Positions 23,763 to 32,324 are shown, numbered from the stretch's first letter. The stretch is 64,000 nt of DNA from CAIKMD01 sp036501365 (GCA_036501365.1 DASYAL010000049.1:62001-126000), one strand, 5' to 3'. The notes: generated by a model from the letters alone, not told the origin. Translations and numbers: made by a program.

Positions 23763-24779
23763 ATGAGATCATCCGTCGATGCCGCGCACAATCACGGCAT
23801 CCTGAGCGAAGTCGCTCTTCGACAAGCTCCGGGGCGCAGGTTGCTTGCAACAGTGTTTCTCGCGTTCGTCGTTAACCTCGCCGCCGCTTCCGCCGAGACC
23901 TTGAAGATCGGCAAGCCGGCGCCGATCGATTTCAACTTCGCCATCCCCGAGATCGGGACCGGCGCCGGAATCTTCGCCAAGCACGGCCTGACGCTCGAGG
24001 TCGTCTTCCTCGGCGGCAGCGCGCGACTGCATCAGGCGATGATCGCGAACAGCATCGACATCGCGATGGGCGCGGGCACCGATTTCGCCTTCATCGCCAA
24101 GGGCGCGCCGGAGAAAGGGATCGCCGCCATGTGCGGTCCGCCGTCGAATTTCTTCATCGCCGTGCCCAATGCCAGCCCCATCAAGACCGTCGCCGATTTG
24201 AAGGGCATGCGCGTCAGCGTCAGCTCGGTCGGCTCGCTGAGCCAATGGTTCGTCGAGCAGATCTCCCGCCGCCAGGGCTGGGGCGACAACGGCATCGTCT
24301 ATGTCGCGACCGGCGGGTCGGATGCGACCATGGCGGCCTTCCGCTCCGGCAACATCGACGCCGCCTTCACCGCGCTCGAAGGCGGCTTGCAGATGGAAGA
24401 TGCCGGCTTCGGCCACATGATCTTTTCCTTCGCCGATTTCGTGCATCCCTTTCTCGCGCATGCGATCTTCGCGACCGACGATCTTATCGAGAAGAATCCC
24501 GACGCGATCCGCCGTTTTCTCGCCGGCTGGTTCGAGACCATCGCCTGGGCGAAGAGCCACAAGGGCCTCGCGATCCAATATGCGCAGCCGGTGACGCACG
24601 CGACGCCGGCGCAAGCGGCGAAAATATACGATGTCGAGATGCCGGCCTTCTCGGATGACGGCCGCTTCGATCCGGCGGCGGTGAAGGTCGTGCTCGACAG
24701 CCTCAACGACATGAAGCAGATCGATCATATCCCCGACGCCAAGACGCTCTACACCGAGCAGTACCTACCGCCGAAATAG
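23763..24779 (+). CDS. NMT1/THI5-like periplasmic substrate-binding protein, copy 3
   Basis: A 338-residue paralogue of the two preceding proteins: IPEIGTGAGIFAKHGLTLEV, MGAGTDFAFIAKGAPEKG and HPFLAHAIFATDDLIEKNPD. The hydrophobic signal core (LLATVFLAFVVNLAAASA) lies at residues 27-44 and is preceded by an odd leader, HNHGILSEVALRQAPGRR, encoded by a copy of the dispersed repeat. A shorter start such as TTG or GTG near residues 27-31 cannot be excluded. The ATG is served by an AGGAG that itself lies in a repeat copy. Confidence 0.83.
   Translation: MRSSVDAAHNHGILSEVALRQAPGRRLLATVFLAFVVNLAAASAETLKIGKPAPIDFNFAIPEIGTGAGIFAKHGLTLEVVFLGGSARLHQAMIANSIDIAMGAGTDFAFIAKGAPEKGIAAMCGPPSNFFIAVPNASPIKTVADLKGMRVSVSSVGSLSQWFVEQISRRQGWGDNGIVYVATGGSDATMAAFRSGNIDAAFTALEGGLQMEDAGFGHMIFSFADFVHPFLAHAIFATDDLIEKNPDAIRRFLAGWFETIAWAKSHKGLAIQYAQPVTHATPAQAAKIYDVEMPAFSDDGRFDPAAVKVVLDSLNDMKQIDHIPDAKTLYTEQYLPPK
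23799..23856. repeat. Dispersed repeat copy inside the start of SBP copy 3
   Basis: CATCCTGAGCGAAG, CTTCGACAAGCTCC and GGGCGCAGGTTGCTTGCAAC repeat the element at 21445-21487 with substitutions. It is read through as part of the leader of the protein. Confidence 0.6.
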
Positions 24780-24785
24780 CGCGCT

Positions 24786-25544
24786 TTAAGGCTTCGGATC
24801 GGCCTCGGGGTGGAAGAGCTTCTGCCCAGCGAGCTCGTAATCGCCGATCGCTTTCTGTCCCGCGGGTGAGGCGAGCCAGTCGGCGAATTGCTTGGCGAGA
24901 GCGAGCTTCGCCTGGCCGTGGAGCTTGGGATCGAGCTCGATCACGTCGTAGCGGTTGAGCAGCCGCTTATCGCCTTCGAGCGCGATCGTGAGGTCGCGGC
25001 GGTTGTTGAAGCTGAGCCAGGTGCCCCGATCGGAGAGTGTATAGGCGTCCATGCCGGCGGCGGCGTTGAGCGCCGCGCCCATGCCGCCGCCGATATCCTT
25101 GTACCAGGACCCGACTTTCGTCACATCGAGATCGGCCGCTTTCCAGAGGCGTTTCTCGAGCGCGTCGGTGCCGCTCTTGTCGCCGCGCGAGACGAAGGGC
25201 GCTTTCGCCGCCCAGATCGCCTTGAAGGCAGCGACCACGTCGCGCCCGCCCTTGATCTTCGCCGGATCGGCGGCCGGGCCGACGATGACGAAATCGTTCC
25301 AAGCAATCTCGCCGCGGTTGATGCCGTGGCCCTCGCTGATGAATTGCGCCTCGGCATCGGGATCGTGGACGAGCACGAGATCGGCGTCGCCGCGCCGCGC
25401 GACGTCGAGCGCCTGGCCGGTGCAGAGCGCGACGACATGCACGTCGATGCCGCTCGCCTGCTTGAAGAGCGCCAGGATACGGGTCAGCAACCCGCTATTG
25501 TCGAGCGACGTAGTCGAAGCGAGGGTGAGATATCCGTCGTCCAT
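24786..25544 (-). CDS. TupA-like tungstate/molybdate-binding protein without signal peptide
   Basis: A 252-residue PBP-like protein matching the TupA pattern: LASTTSLDNSGLLTRILALF at the N-terminus, DLVLVHDPDAE, then FVSRGDKSGTDALEKRLW and AYTLSDRGTWLSF. TupA binds tungstate with high affinity for an ABC importer. No secretion signal is visible: the TTSLDNSGLL motif starts ten residues from the ATG, and the short in-frame stretch upstream is not hydrophobic. No tupB or tupC is nearby. It is divergent from moaA and near mobA and fdhD, so a tungsten or molybdenum link is likely; an intracellular sensor role is possible. Confidence 0.75.
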   Translation of the reverse strand: MDDGYLTLASTTSLDNSGLLTRILALFKQASGIDVHVVALCTGQALDVARRGDADLVLVHDPDAEAQFISEGHGINRGEIAWNDFVIVGPAADPAKIKGGRDVVAAFKAIWAAKAPFVSRGDKSGTDALEKRLWKAADLDVTKVGSWYKDIGGGMGAALNAAAGMDAYTLSDRGTWLSFNNRRDLTIALEGDKRLLNRYDVIELDPKLHGQAKLALAKQFADWLASPAGQKAIGDYELAGQKLFHPEADPKP

Positions 25545-25589
25545 GGCCGCACCCTCGCCTTGTACCCCGTACCCCGCGAAAACGGCTAT

Positions 25590-26648
25590 ATGCCGCCTTT
25601 CATAGCGGATTTCGCCGCATTGTCAGAGGCTTCCGCAGACACTATCTTATCTCAAGTGATCGATCCTTTTGGCCGCCATATCGCCTATCTGCGCGTTTCG
25701 GTAACGGACCGCTGCGACTTCCGCTGCGTCTATTGCATGGCGGAAGACATGACGTTCCTGCCGAAAGCCGACGTCCTGTCGCTCGAAGAGCTCGACCGGC
25801 TGTGCGGCGCCTTCATCCGCAAGGGCGTCAAGAAGCTGCGCCTGACCGGCGGCGAGCCGCTGGTGCGCAAGAACATCATGAGCCTCGTGCGCGCGCTCGG
25901 CCGACACCTCGAGAGCGGCGCGCTCGATGAGCTGACCCTCACCACCAACGGCAGCCAGCTCGCGCGCTATGCCGACGAGCTCAAGGCAGCCGGCGTCAAG
26001 CGCATCAACGTCTCGCTCGATACGCTCGACCCCGAGAAATTCACCGCCATCACGCGGTGGGGCAAGCTCGACCAGGTCCTCAGCGGGCTCGATGCGGCCA
26101 AGCGCGCAGGTCTCGCGGTCAAGATCAACACGGTCGCCCTGAAGGACGTCAATGACGACGAGTTCGACCGCCTGATCGGCTGGTGCGGCGAGCAGGGCTT
26201 CGACTTGACCCTGATCGAGGTGATGCCAATGGGCGAGATCGGCGACACCGCGCGGCTCGACCAATATCTGCCGCTGTCGCTGGTGCGCGGCCGGCTGCAG
26301 CGTCAGTGGACGCTCGGGGAAACGGATTACCGCACTGGCGGCCCGGCGCGCTACTACACCGTCGCCGAGACCGGACGGCGGATCGGCTTCATCACGCCGA
26401 TGACCCATAATTTCTGCGAGAGCTGCAACCGCGTGCGTCTCACCTGCACCGGCACGCTCTTCATGTGCCTTGGCCAGCATGACAGCGCGGATCTCCGCAG
26501 CGCCTTGCGGGCCTCGTCCGGCGACGCGCTGGTCGAGGCCGCGATCGACGAGGCGATCGCGCGCAAGCCCAAGGGTCACGATTTCATCATCGACCGCCGC
26601 CATGCGAAACCGGCGATGGCGCGGCATATGAGCGTGACCGGCGGCTAG
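25590..26648 (+). CDS. moaA: GTP 3',8-cyclase MoaA
   Basis: A 352-residue radical-SAM enzyme for the first step of molybdenum cofactor synthesis. The N-terminal cluster motif is CDFRCVYC, followed by LRLTGGEPLVRKNI; the C-terminal cluster ligands are in FCESCNRVRLTCTG. The last two residues are Gly-Gly, as required in this family. The ATG at 25590 is the first plausible start; the frame is open far upstream only because it runs antisense to the TupA-like gene. The neighbours mobA, fdhD and the TupA-like gene form a cofactor neighbourhood. Confidence 0.95.
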   Translation: MPPFIADFAALSEASADTILSQVIDPFGRHIAYLRVSVTDRCDFRCVYCMAEDMTFLPKADVLSLEELDRLCGAFIRKGVKKLRLTGGEPLVRKNIMSLVRALGRHLESGALDELTLTTNGSQLARYADELKAAGVKRINVSLDTLDPEKFTAITRWGKLDQVLSGLDAAKRAGLAVKINTVALKDVNDDEFDRLIGWCGEQGFDLTLIEVMPMGEIGDTARLDQYLPLSLVRGRLQRQWTLGETDYRTGGPARYYTVAETGRRIGFITPMTHNFCESCNRVRLTCTGTLFMCLGQHDSADLRSALRASSGDALVEAAIDEAIARKPKGHDFIIDRRHAKPAMARHMSVTGG

Positions 26649-26666
26649 GCCAGGCGCGGGGGATTT

Positions 26667-27434
26667 TTGAGCACGTCGACCATCGGCTTTGAGGCAAGCG
26701 ACGCGCCCGCCGCGCAAGACGCGCTGAACGAGCTCGGCAAGCGCTATCGCGTCACGCCGCCGCAAGAGGCCGAAATCATCGTCGCCTTGGGCGGCGACGG
26801 CTTCATGCTCGAGACGCTGCACAAGCATCTCAAACGCGGCGTGCCGATCTACGGCATGCATCGCGGCAGCATCGGATTCCTGATGAACGGCTATTCGCCC
26901 GACGGCTTGGAAGAGCGTCTGGCGCGCGCCACGCCGGTCCGCGTCCATCCGCTGACGATGGCGGCGCGCGACCGCGCCGGCCGCGATCACAAGGCGCTCG
27001 CCATCAACGAAGTTTCGTTGCTGCGCCAGAGCCGGCAGACGGCGAAGCTCCGCGTCAGCGTCGACGGCTTCGCGCAGCTCGACGAGCTGATGGCAGACGG
27101 CATCATGGTGGCGACGCCGGTCGGCAGCACCGCCTACAACCTCTCGGCGCATGGACCGATCATCCCGCTCACCGCCGGCGTGCTCGCGCTGACGCCGATC
27201 AGCGCCTTCAGGCCGCGACGCTGGCGCGGCGCGCTCTTGCCGCATGCGGCGCGCGTGCGCTTCGACCTCCTCGAAGCCGAGAAGCGCCCGGTTAGCGCGA
27301 CCGCCGATTTCACCGAGGTGCGCGATGTCACCACGGTGGAGATTGCCGAGAGCGCCGACATCACCCTCACCATGCTGTTCGATCCCGAGCACAACCTCGA
27401 CGAACGGGTGCTGAAGGAGCAATTCCTCAGCTGA
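26667..27434 (+). CDS. nadK: NAD kinase NadK
   Basis: A 255-residue cytosolic enzyme that makes NADP from NAD and ATP. Motifs: IVALGGDGFMLETLHKH (GGDG), ALAINEVSLLR (NE/D motif) and GSTAYNLSAHGPIIPL. The length is typical of the short alphaproteobacterial form. The start is TTG at 26667, preceded by a GGGGG-type ribosome binding site 18 bases after moaA, so it may be co-transcribed with moaA. Confidence 0.92.
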   Translation: MSTSTIGFEASDAPAAQDALNELGKRYRVTPPQEAEIIVALGGDGFMLETLHKHLKRGVPIYGMHRGSIGFLMNGYSPDGLEERLARATPVRVHPLTMAARDRAGRDHKALAINEVSLLRQSRQTAKLRVSVDGFAQLDELMADGIMVATPVGSTAYNLSAHGPIIPLTAGVLALTPISAFRPRRWRGALLPHAARVRFDLLEAEKRPVSATADFTEVRDVTTVEIAESADITLTMLFDPEHNLDERVLKEQFLS

Positions 27435-27588
27435 CGCGCCCTGCGTCTCGACCTTGCCGCAAAACCACCGCAAAGCGGCCTTCTTCCTGAACAAAAAGTT
27501 AAGCAATAAAGCGGCGACCGCATCGTTCTCAGGACGATCGTTTCGTCTCGCCACTCGCCGGAACCTTCTCTCCCCTTCGAGGTCCGCC

Positions 27589-28536
27589 ATGCCCCAGACC
27601 GCCCGCTTTCTCCCCCTCGTCCTTGCTTCCGCCCTGGCGCTCGCCCTGCCCGCGATTGTGCTGCCGACGCAAAGCCTCGCCCAGGCCGTCGGCGTGTCGA
27701 TCACCGTCGCGCCTCCGCCGCTGCCGGTCTATGCCCAGCCGATCATTCCCGCAGCGGGCTATTTCTGGGTGCCAGGTTACTGGGCCTGGGGACCGGCCGG
27801 CTATTACTGGGTGCCCGGAACCTGGGTGCTGCCGCCGGCGGTCGGCCTATTATGGACTCCCGGCTATTGGGCCTGGGTCGATGGCGGCTACTTCTGGCAT
27901 GCCGGCTATTGGGGACCGACCGTCGGCTTCTATGGCGGCATTGATTACGGCTTTGGCTATTTCGGCGTCGGCTATCTCGGCGGCCATTGGGACCACGACC
28001 ACTTCTTCTACAACCGCGCGGTCAACAATTTCGGCCACGTCCACATCACCAATGTCTATAACGCGCCGGTGCACAACCTCGCGGTGACGCATGTCAGCTT
28101 CAACGGCGGACATGGCGGCACGAGCGCGCGGCCGAGCACCGCCGAGCAGGCTGCTTTCGCGCAGCGTCACGCCGACCCGACCGCCGTGCAAATGCAGCAT
28201 GAGCACGCGGCGGCCGGCAATCACAGCTCCCTTGCCTCGGTGAATCACGGCCGGCCCGCGGTCGCAGCAACGCCGCGCGCCGCTTCGTTTACCGGCGCGG
28301 GCATCGTCCATTCGCGCGGCGGCGGCGTGCCGCAACATCAGGCGCCAGCCGTGCACCGCGCCGCCCAGCCCGGCGGTGCGCCGCGTCCCGCGCATGTCAA
28401 TGGCGGCGCGCATCCGGCACCCCATGGCGCGACACCGCATGCTGCACCCGCCGCGCATGAAGCGCCGCCGCATCCGCAAGGCGGCGGCCATGATGACCAC
28501 GGCGGTGGCCATGGCGACGATCACCCGCATCCGTGA
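27589..28536 (+). CDS. Secreted YXWGXW-repeat, His-rich protein
   Basis: A 315-residue protein with a signal peptide (residues 1-32, cut near SLAQA). Residues about 50-115 hold four aromatic repeats of the YXWGXW kind (YFWVPGYWAWG, YYWVPGTW, LLWTPGYWAW, YFWHAGYWGP), followed by Gly/Tyr/Phe-rich sequence. The C-terminal 100 residues are rich in His, Ala, Pro and Gly and end in an HDDHGGGHGDDHPHP tail that could bind metal. Function unknown; such proteins are common in the periplasm or outer surface of alpha- and betaproteobacteria. The ATG at 27589 is the only start that gives a proper signal peptide. Confidence 0.8.
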   Translation: MPQTARFLPLVLASALALALPAIVLPTQSLAQAVGVSITVAPPPLPVYAQPIIPAAGYFWVPGYWAWGPAGYYWVPGTWVLPPAVGLLWTPGYWAWVDGGYFWHAGYWGPTVGFYGGIDYGFGYFGVGYLGGHWDHDHFFYNRAVNNFGHVHITNVYNAPVHNLAVTHVSFNGGHGGTSARPSTAEQAAFAQRHADPTAVQMQHEHAAAGNHSSLASVNHGRPAVAATPRAASFTGAGIVHSRGGGVPQHQAPAVHRAAQPGGAPRPAHVNGGAHPAPHGATPHAAPAAHEAPPHPQGGGHDDHGGGHGDDHPHP

Positions 28537-28547
28537 CACGAGCGCGT

Positions 28548-28578
28548 GATGGCGGCCGGCGTAAAGCCGGCCGCCATC
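28548..28578. terminator. Strong hairpin after the YXWGXW gene, possible terminator
   Basis: A perfect 13-base stem (GATGGCGGCCGGC paired with GCCGGCCGCCATC) around a GTAAA loop lies 12 bases after the stop codon. There is no immediate T-tract, so it may stabilise the mRNA end or act with Rho rather than be a classical terminator. Confidence 0.55.
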
Positions 28579-28891
28579 CGCAATCCCAAGGTTTTTTGCG
28601 AAAATATCGCTTGCGCTCATCGCGCCCGCGCGCCGCGTCAGGGGGCCCCGCCGCCGGCGTTTTCTCCACGACGTAACAAACGCTAGGCCCAGGATGGCGG
28701 CGTCGCGCCTAACGACGCGCTAACAACCGGGCGGTCTCTAACAAACCGGAAACGGCGAAAATTTATCGCTGATTTGCGTTGCGCAACGGCGTCGGTCGCG
28801 CCTCCGACCGTGACACGGGGGCTTTTTACGGTAAGCTGATACGACGGTCGGCCCGATCCTGTCGCCAATCTTTTCACGGGAGCGGTCACGC
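28579..28891. other. Non-coding gap before the MFS gene
   Basis: About 310 bases between the hairpin and the MFS gene. I see no gene, RNA or clear promoter box; a GGGAGCGG lies upstream of the MFS start. Confidence 0.6.
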
Positions 28892-30148
28892 ATGAGCGCA
28901 AGAGAAGCCGCGATCCCGAGTCGGGCGCAGAGCGTTACCATCATCGCTGCCGCTTCGCTGCTGATGTGCCTCGGCATGGGGATGCGCCAGAGCTTCGGCC
29001 TCTTCATGGTGCCGATCACCGGCGACCTCGGCCTCTCGGTCAGCGACTTCACCTTCGCCCTGGCGCTGCAGAACATGATCTGGGGCATCACCCAGCCTTT
29101 CGTGGGCGCGATCGCCGACCGTTTCGGCATGCGGATGATGCTGGTCGCCGGCAGCCTTTGCTTCTCGGCCGGGCTGGTGGTGACCGTCTTCGCAACCGGC
29201 GCGTTGTCGCTCTATCTCGGCACCGGCTTGCTGATCGGCACGTCGCTCTCCTGCACCGCCTCGAACTTGTCGCTCACCGCGACCTCGCGCGTGGTCTCGC
29301 CGGTGCGGCGCAGCGCGACTCTCGGCATGGTCGCCGGCATCGGCTCGTTCGGCACCTTCATCGTCGCGCCGGTCGCGCAGAAGCTGATCGCCGGCCATGG
29401 CTGGCACACGGCACTGGTCGCCTTCGTCGGCCTGTCGGCGATCATGCTGCCGGCGGCTTTCCTGACCGGCCGTGTCGACAAGGTCGCCGATCAGTCGGGC
29501 CGCGCGCGGCCGGGCGACGGCACCGCGCCCGAGACCTTCCGCGAAGTGCTGCGCGCCGCCGCCAATCATCGCGGCTATGTGACCATGGCGACCGCCATCT
29601 TCGTCTGCGGCCTGCAACTCATCTTCCTGACGACGCATCTGCCGACCTACCTCGCGCTGTGCGGCGCCGATCCGATGCTCGGCGCCGAGGCGCTGTCGAC
29701 GATTGCGATCTTCAACGTCATCGGCTGCTACGGGCTCGGCTGGCTCGGCGGACGCTATCCCAAGCATGTTCTCTTGGGCTTGGTCTATGTGCTGCGCTCG
29801 ATCTTCATCGCGGTCTATTTCATGCTGCCGGCAACGCCGCCGACGACGCTGGTCTTCGCCGGCCTCATGGGGCTGATGTGGCTGGGCGTCATCCCGCTGA
29901 CGCAAGGCCTCGTCATCCAGATGTTCGGCCTGCGTTATCTCGCGACGTTGTCCGGCATCATGTTCTTCACCCACCAGGTCGGCTCGTTCCTCGGCGCCTG
30001 GGGTGGCGGGCTGATCTACGATTATTTCGGCTCTTACGATCATGCCTGGCAGCTCGGCGTGGTGATCGGCTTGATCGCCGGCACGGCGCAGATGCTGACC
30101 GACGACAAGCCGAGCGGCCGCAAGCGGCTCGCGCCCGTCGCGGCTTAG
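28892..30148 (+). CDS. MFS transporter (monocarboxylate/oxalate-formate antiporter-like)
   Basis: A 418-residue membrane protein with about twelve hydrophobic segments. The first helix region with GMRQSFGLFMVPITGDLGLS and the loop PFVGAIADRFGMRMMLVAG after helix 2 match the OFA/monocarboxylate-like MFS group, and a second-half helix reads GIMFFTHQVGSFLGAWGGGL. Substrate cannot be assigned from sequence; a small organic acid is the family-level guess. It stands alone and converges with the HAD gene six bases beyond its stop. Confidence 0.82.
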   Translation: MSAREAAIPSRAQSVTIIAAASLLMCLGMGMRQSFGLFMVPITGDLGLSVSDFTFALALQNMIWGITQPFVGAIADRFGMRMMLVAGSLCFSAGLVVTVFATGALSLYLGTGLLIGTSLSCTASNLSLTATSRVVSPVRRSATLGMVAGIGSFGTFIVAPVAQKLIAGHGWHTALVAFVGLSAIMLPAAFLTGRVDKVADQSGRARPGDGTAPETFREVLRAAANHRGYVTMATAIFVCGLQLIFLTTHLPTYLALCGADPMLGAEALSTIAIFNVIGCYGLGWLGGRYPKHVLLGLVYVLRSIFIAVYFMLPATPPTTLVFAGLMGLMWLGVIPLTQGLVIQMFGLRYLATLSGIMFFTHQVGSFLGAWGGGLIYDYFGSYDHAWQLGVVIGLIAGTAQMLTDDKPSGRKRLAPVAA

Positions 30149-30154
30149 AGCCGG

Positions 30155-30847
30155 CTATCGGCGCAGCAGCGCCGGCAATTCCACCAGTGTCTTGATCTCG
30201 CGATCGGGCGCGCCGGGCAGGTGCTCGTGCCGCTGGCCGCTACGGTTGCACCACACAGTACGTAGGCCGAAAGCCGAGGCGGCGTAGACATCCCAGCCAT
30301 TCGAGGATTGGAACGCGATCGCACCGGCCGTCACGCCGAGCCGCTCGACGGCAAGCTGGTAGACCGCCGGCGACGGCTTATAAATGCCGACCGCCTCGAC
30401 CGAGAGCACCTGGTCGAGCCAGGCGCCGATGCCGGCATGGTCGACCGCATCGGCCAGCATGTCGGGCGTTCCATTCGAGAGGATCGCCGTCGCGAAGCCC
30501 GCCGCTTTAAGCTGCTGCAGCACCGCCGGCACTTCGGCAAATGCGTCGAGCCGGCGATAGCAATCCATCAGCCGCGCACGGAGCATCGCACCGGGGTCGG
30601 GGATGCCGAGCGTCTCGAGCGCGAAATCGAGGGCATCGCCGGTGACTTTCCAGAAATCGGCGTGGCGGTTCTGGGCGGCCCGCAGCCAGGTGTATTTGAG
30701 CTGCTTGTCGCGCCAGAGTTCGCTCAGCATACCGGCTTTCGCGCCCAAGACATCGGCGCAGCGCGCGGTCGCGGAGCCGACATCGAACAAGGTGCCGTAA
30801 GCATCGAAGACGCAAGCGCGGATCCCGGCAAGCGGTGCGTCCGCCAT
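30155..30847 (-). CDS. Haloacid dehalogenase, type II
   Basis: A 230-residue HAD-superfamily hydrolase. The nucleophile motif is CVFDAYGTLFDV, motif II ILSNGTPDML, the Lys motif YKPSPAVYQLA, and the FQSSNGWDVYAA segment is close to the FVSSNGWD hallmark of L-2-haloacid dehalogenases. It would remove halide from 2-haloalkanoates. The ATG at 30847 is preferred; a TTG at 30856 would overlap the GST stop. It is the last gene of a tetR-gst-had unit, which points to detoxification. Confidence 0.85.
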   Translation of the reverse strand: MADAPLAGIRACVFDAYGTLFDVGSATARCADVLGAKAGMLSELWRDKQLKYTWLRAAQNRHADFWKVTGDALDFALETLGIPDPGAMLRARLMDCYRRLDAFAEVPAVLQQLKAAGFATAILSNGTPDMLADAVDHAGIGAWLDQVLSVEAVGIYKPSPAVYQLAVERLGVTAGAIAFQSSNGWDVYAASAFGLRTVWCNRSGQRHEHLPGAPDREIKTLVELPALLRR

Positions 30848-30848
30848 C

Positions 30849-31625
30849 TCAGCCAAGACCGACCAACTCCTTGACGCGCGGCCAGACCGCGCGGCCCTTT
30901 TCCTCCATCAGCGGCAGATATTTCGGGTTGAACTGCGCCGCCAACGCGCTGCGATAGCTCTCGCGCGACCGCATCCGCTCGTACCAGTCGGCGGCGCGCG
31001 GATTCTTGTCGAGCAAGCCAAGGAATTTCAGGTGATCGAGCCGCGTGAGATAAGGCGCGAAGGCGATATCGGCGAGGGTGAACATCTCCCCGGTCAGCCA
31101 CGGGCCGCGTTCGAGCGCCGCGTTCATGTCGGCGACCATCTTATAAAGCCGCTTGATCGCGTCGGGGAAATTCGGGTTGTCGGCGCCCTTCTGCAACAGC
31201 GCAAAGCGCGCGCGATAGGCCGGCCCGCGCTGCCGCGTCAGCTCGTCGATCACCTCGGGCGTGTATTGGTGATGGAAGGCGATGCTCATGCTGACCGTGC
31301 CGGTCGCGGCGAAAATGCCGTCGTCGATCTGCTTCGTCCACCAGCGCATCGTCGCGCGGCCCGCGGGCGTTGCCGGCTTAAGCGGACGCTCGGGAAAAGC
31401 ATCGTCGAGATATTCGTTGATCACCACCGATTCCGTCACCACGACGTCATCGTCGACGAGCGTCGGCACCACCCCCTTGGGGTTGAGCTTCAGATAGCCC
31501 GGCTTCTGCTGGTCGCCGGCGCGTAAGTTTAGATGCTTCGCCTCGTAGGGTAGCGCCTTCTCGGCGAGGCACAGCCGCACCTTCTGGGCGCAAACCGACA
31601 TGTCGTTGTGATAGAGCGTCAGCAT
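30849..31625 (-). CDS. Glutathione S-transferase family protein (1)
   Basis: A 258-residue GST: thioredoxin-like N-domain (LTLYHNDMSVCAQKVRLCLA, then NPKGVVPTLVDDD and ESVVINEYLDDAF) and an all-helical C-domain (GPWLTGEMFTLADIAFAPYL). The N-terminal Ser-Val-Cys is the likely thiol-activating site. GGGAGG precedes the ATG. It sits 28 bases downstream of tetR and directly upstream of the dehalogenase, one base apart, implying joint expression. Confidence 0.88.
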   Translation of the reverse strand: MLTLYHNDMSVCAQKVRLCLAEKALPYEAKHLNLRAGDQQKPGYLKLNPKGVVPTLVDDDVVVTESVVINEYLDDAFPERPLKPATPAGRATMRWWTKQIDDGIFAATGTVSMSIAFHHQYTPEVIDELTRQRGPAYRARFALLQKGADNPNFPDAIKRLYKMVADMNAALERGPWLTGEMFTLADIAFAPYLTRLDHLKFLGLLDKNPRAADWYERMRSRESYRSALAAQFNPKYLPLMEEKGRAVWPRVKELVGLG

Positions 31626-31653
31626 CGCTACCTCCCGAGTCCCGTCTCGACTG

Positions 31654-32235
31654 TCATCCGACGTCGAGGCAGGTCAGCATCACCCGCGCCACGTCGCGCA
31701 AGCGCGCCCGATCCGGATCGGCCTTGGCGAGCAAGCGAAACCCCTGGAGGCCGGTGAACAGGAACCGCGCCAGCGCCGTCGCATCGACGCCGGGCTGGAT
31801 CTCGCCGCGCGCCTGGGCCGCTTCGAGCGCGGCACGGAAATGGTCCTCGTTGCGACGCATCGCCCCGCGGACGATCGCCATCGCTTCGTCGTCGCGCGCC
31901 AGTTCAGCGGTGCAATTGCCGATGAAGCAGCCGCGATGCTCGGAATCGGCCAGGATCTGGCCGATCAATTCGTCGAACAGCATCGCAAGCGCGTCCCGGA
32001 TCGGCCGGTCCGCCAAGATGGCAACGAAGCGGGCAGTGCCCTTGGTCGTGTAGCGCGTGAGCGCCCGCAGCAGCAGGGCGCGCTTGTCGCCGAACGCGGC
32101 ATAAAGGCTGGAGCGGCTGAGCGCCATCGCGTCGCACAGATCGTCGAGCGAGGTCGACTCATAGCCTTGCGACCAGAAGGTCTGCATCGCCCGCTCGAGG
32201 GCCAGGTCGGGATCGAATTCGCGCGGTCGCGGCAT
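31654..32235 (-). CDS. TetR/AcrR family transcriptional regulator
   Basis: A 193-residue repressor-type protein. The DNA-binding helix-turn-helix lies at residues 12-48 (ALERAMQTFWSQGYESTSLD, then LCDAMALSRSSLYAAFGDK). The C-terminal domain resembles the TetR_C group seen in NemR-like repressors, with a Cys in the CFIGNCTAEL segment that could sense electrophiles. It is divergent from the second GST gene and a near-perfect palindrome lies in the 89-base gap, so it probably controls both directions. Confidence 0.88.
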   Translation of the reverse strand: MPRPREFDPDLALERAMQTFWSQGYESTSLDDLCDAMALSRSSLYAAFGDKRALLLRALTRYTTKGTARFVAILADRPIRDALAMLFDELIGQILADSEHRGCFIGNCTAELARDDEAMAIVRGAMRRNEDHFRAALEAAQARGEIQPGVDATALARFLFTGLQGFRLLAKADPDRARLRDVARVMLTCLDVG

Positions 32236-32260
32236 CTCGGTCTATACCTCGCCACAATTA

Positions 32261-32276
32261 TGGACTATATAGTCTA
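32261..32276. promoter_or_regulatory. Palindromic operator candidate for the TetR-type regulator
   Basis: TGGACTATATAGTCTA contains the perfect 12-base palindrome GACTATATAGTC and is 14 of 16 symmetric. It sits between the divergent tetR and GST genes, 26 bases from the tetR start, and resembles the TAGAC-N6-GTCTA layout of NemR operators. Confidence 0.65.
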
Positions 32277-32324
32277 AAATCTCTACAGGCGGAGGCGGCG
32301 ATCACGTCCGACAAAACCAGCGGC

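Noticed and set aside
32301..32324. ATC as a start codon for the second GST, with GGAGG five bases upstream
   Set aside because: ATC is a very rare start; the ATG at 32325 begins directly at the conserved fold. Noted only because the ribosome binding site spacing fits ATC better.
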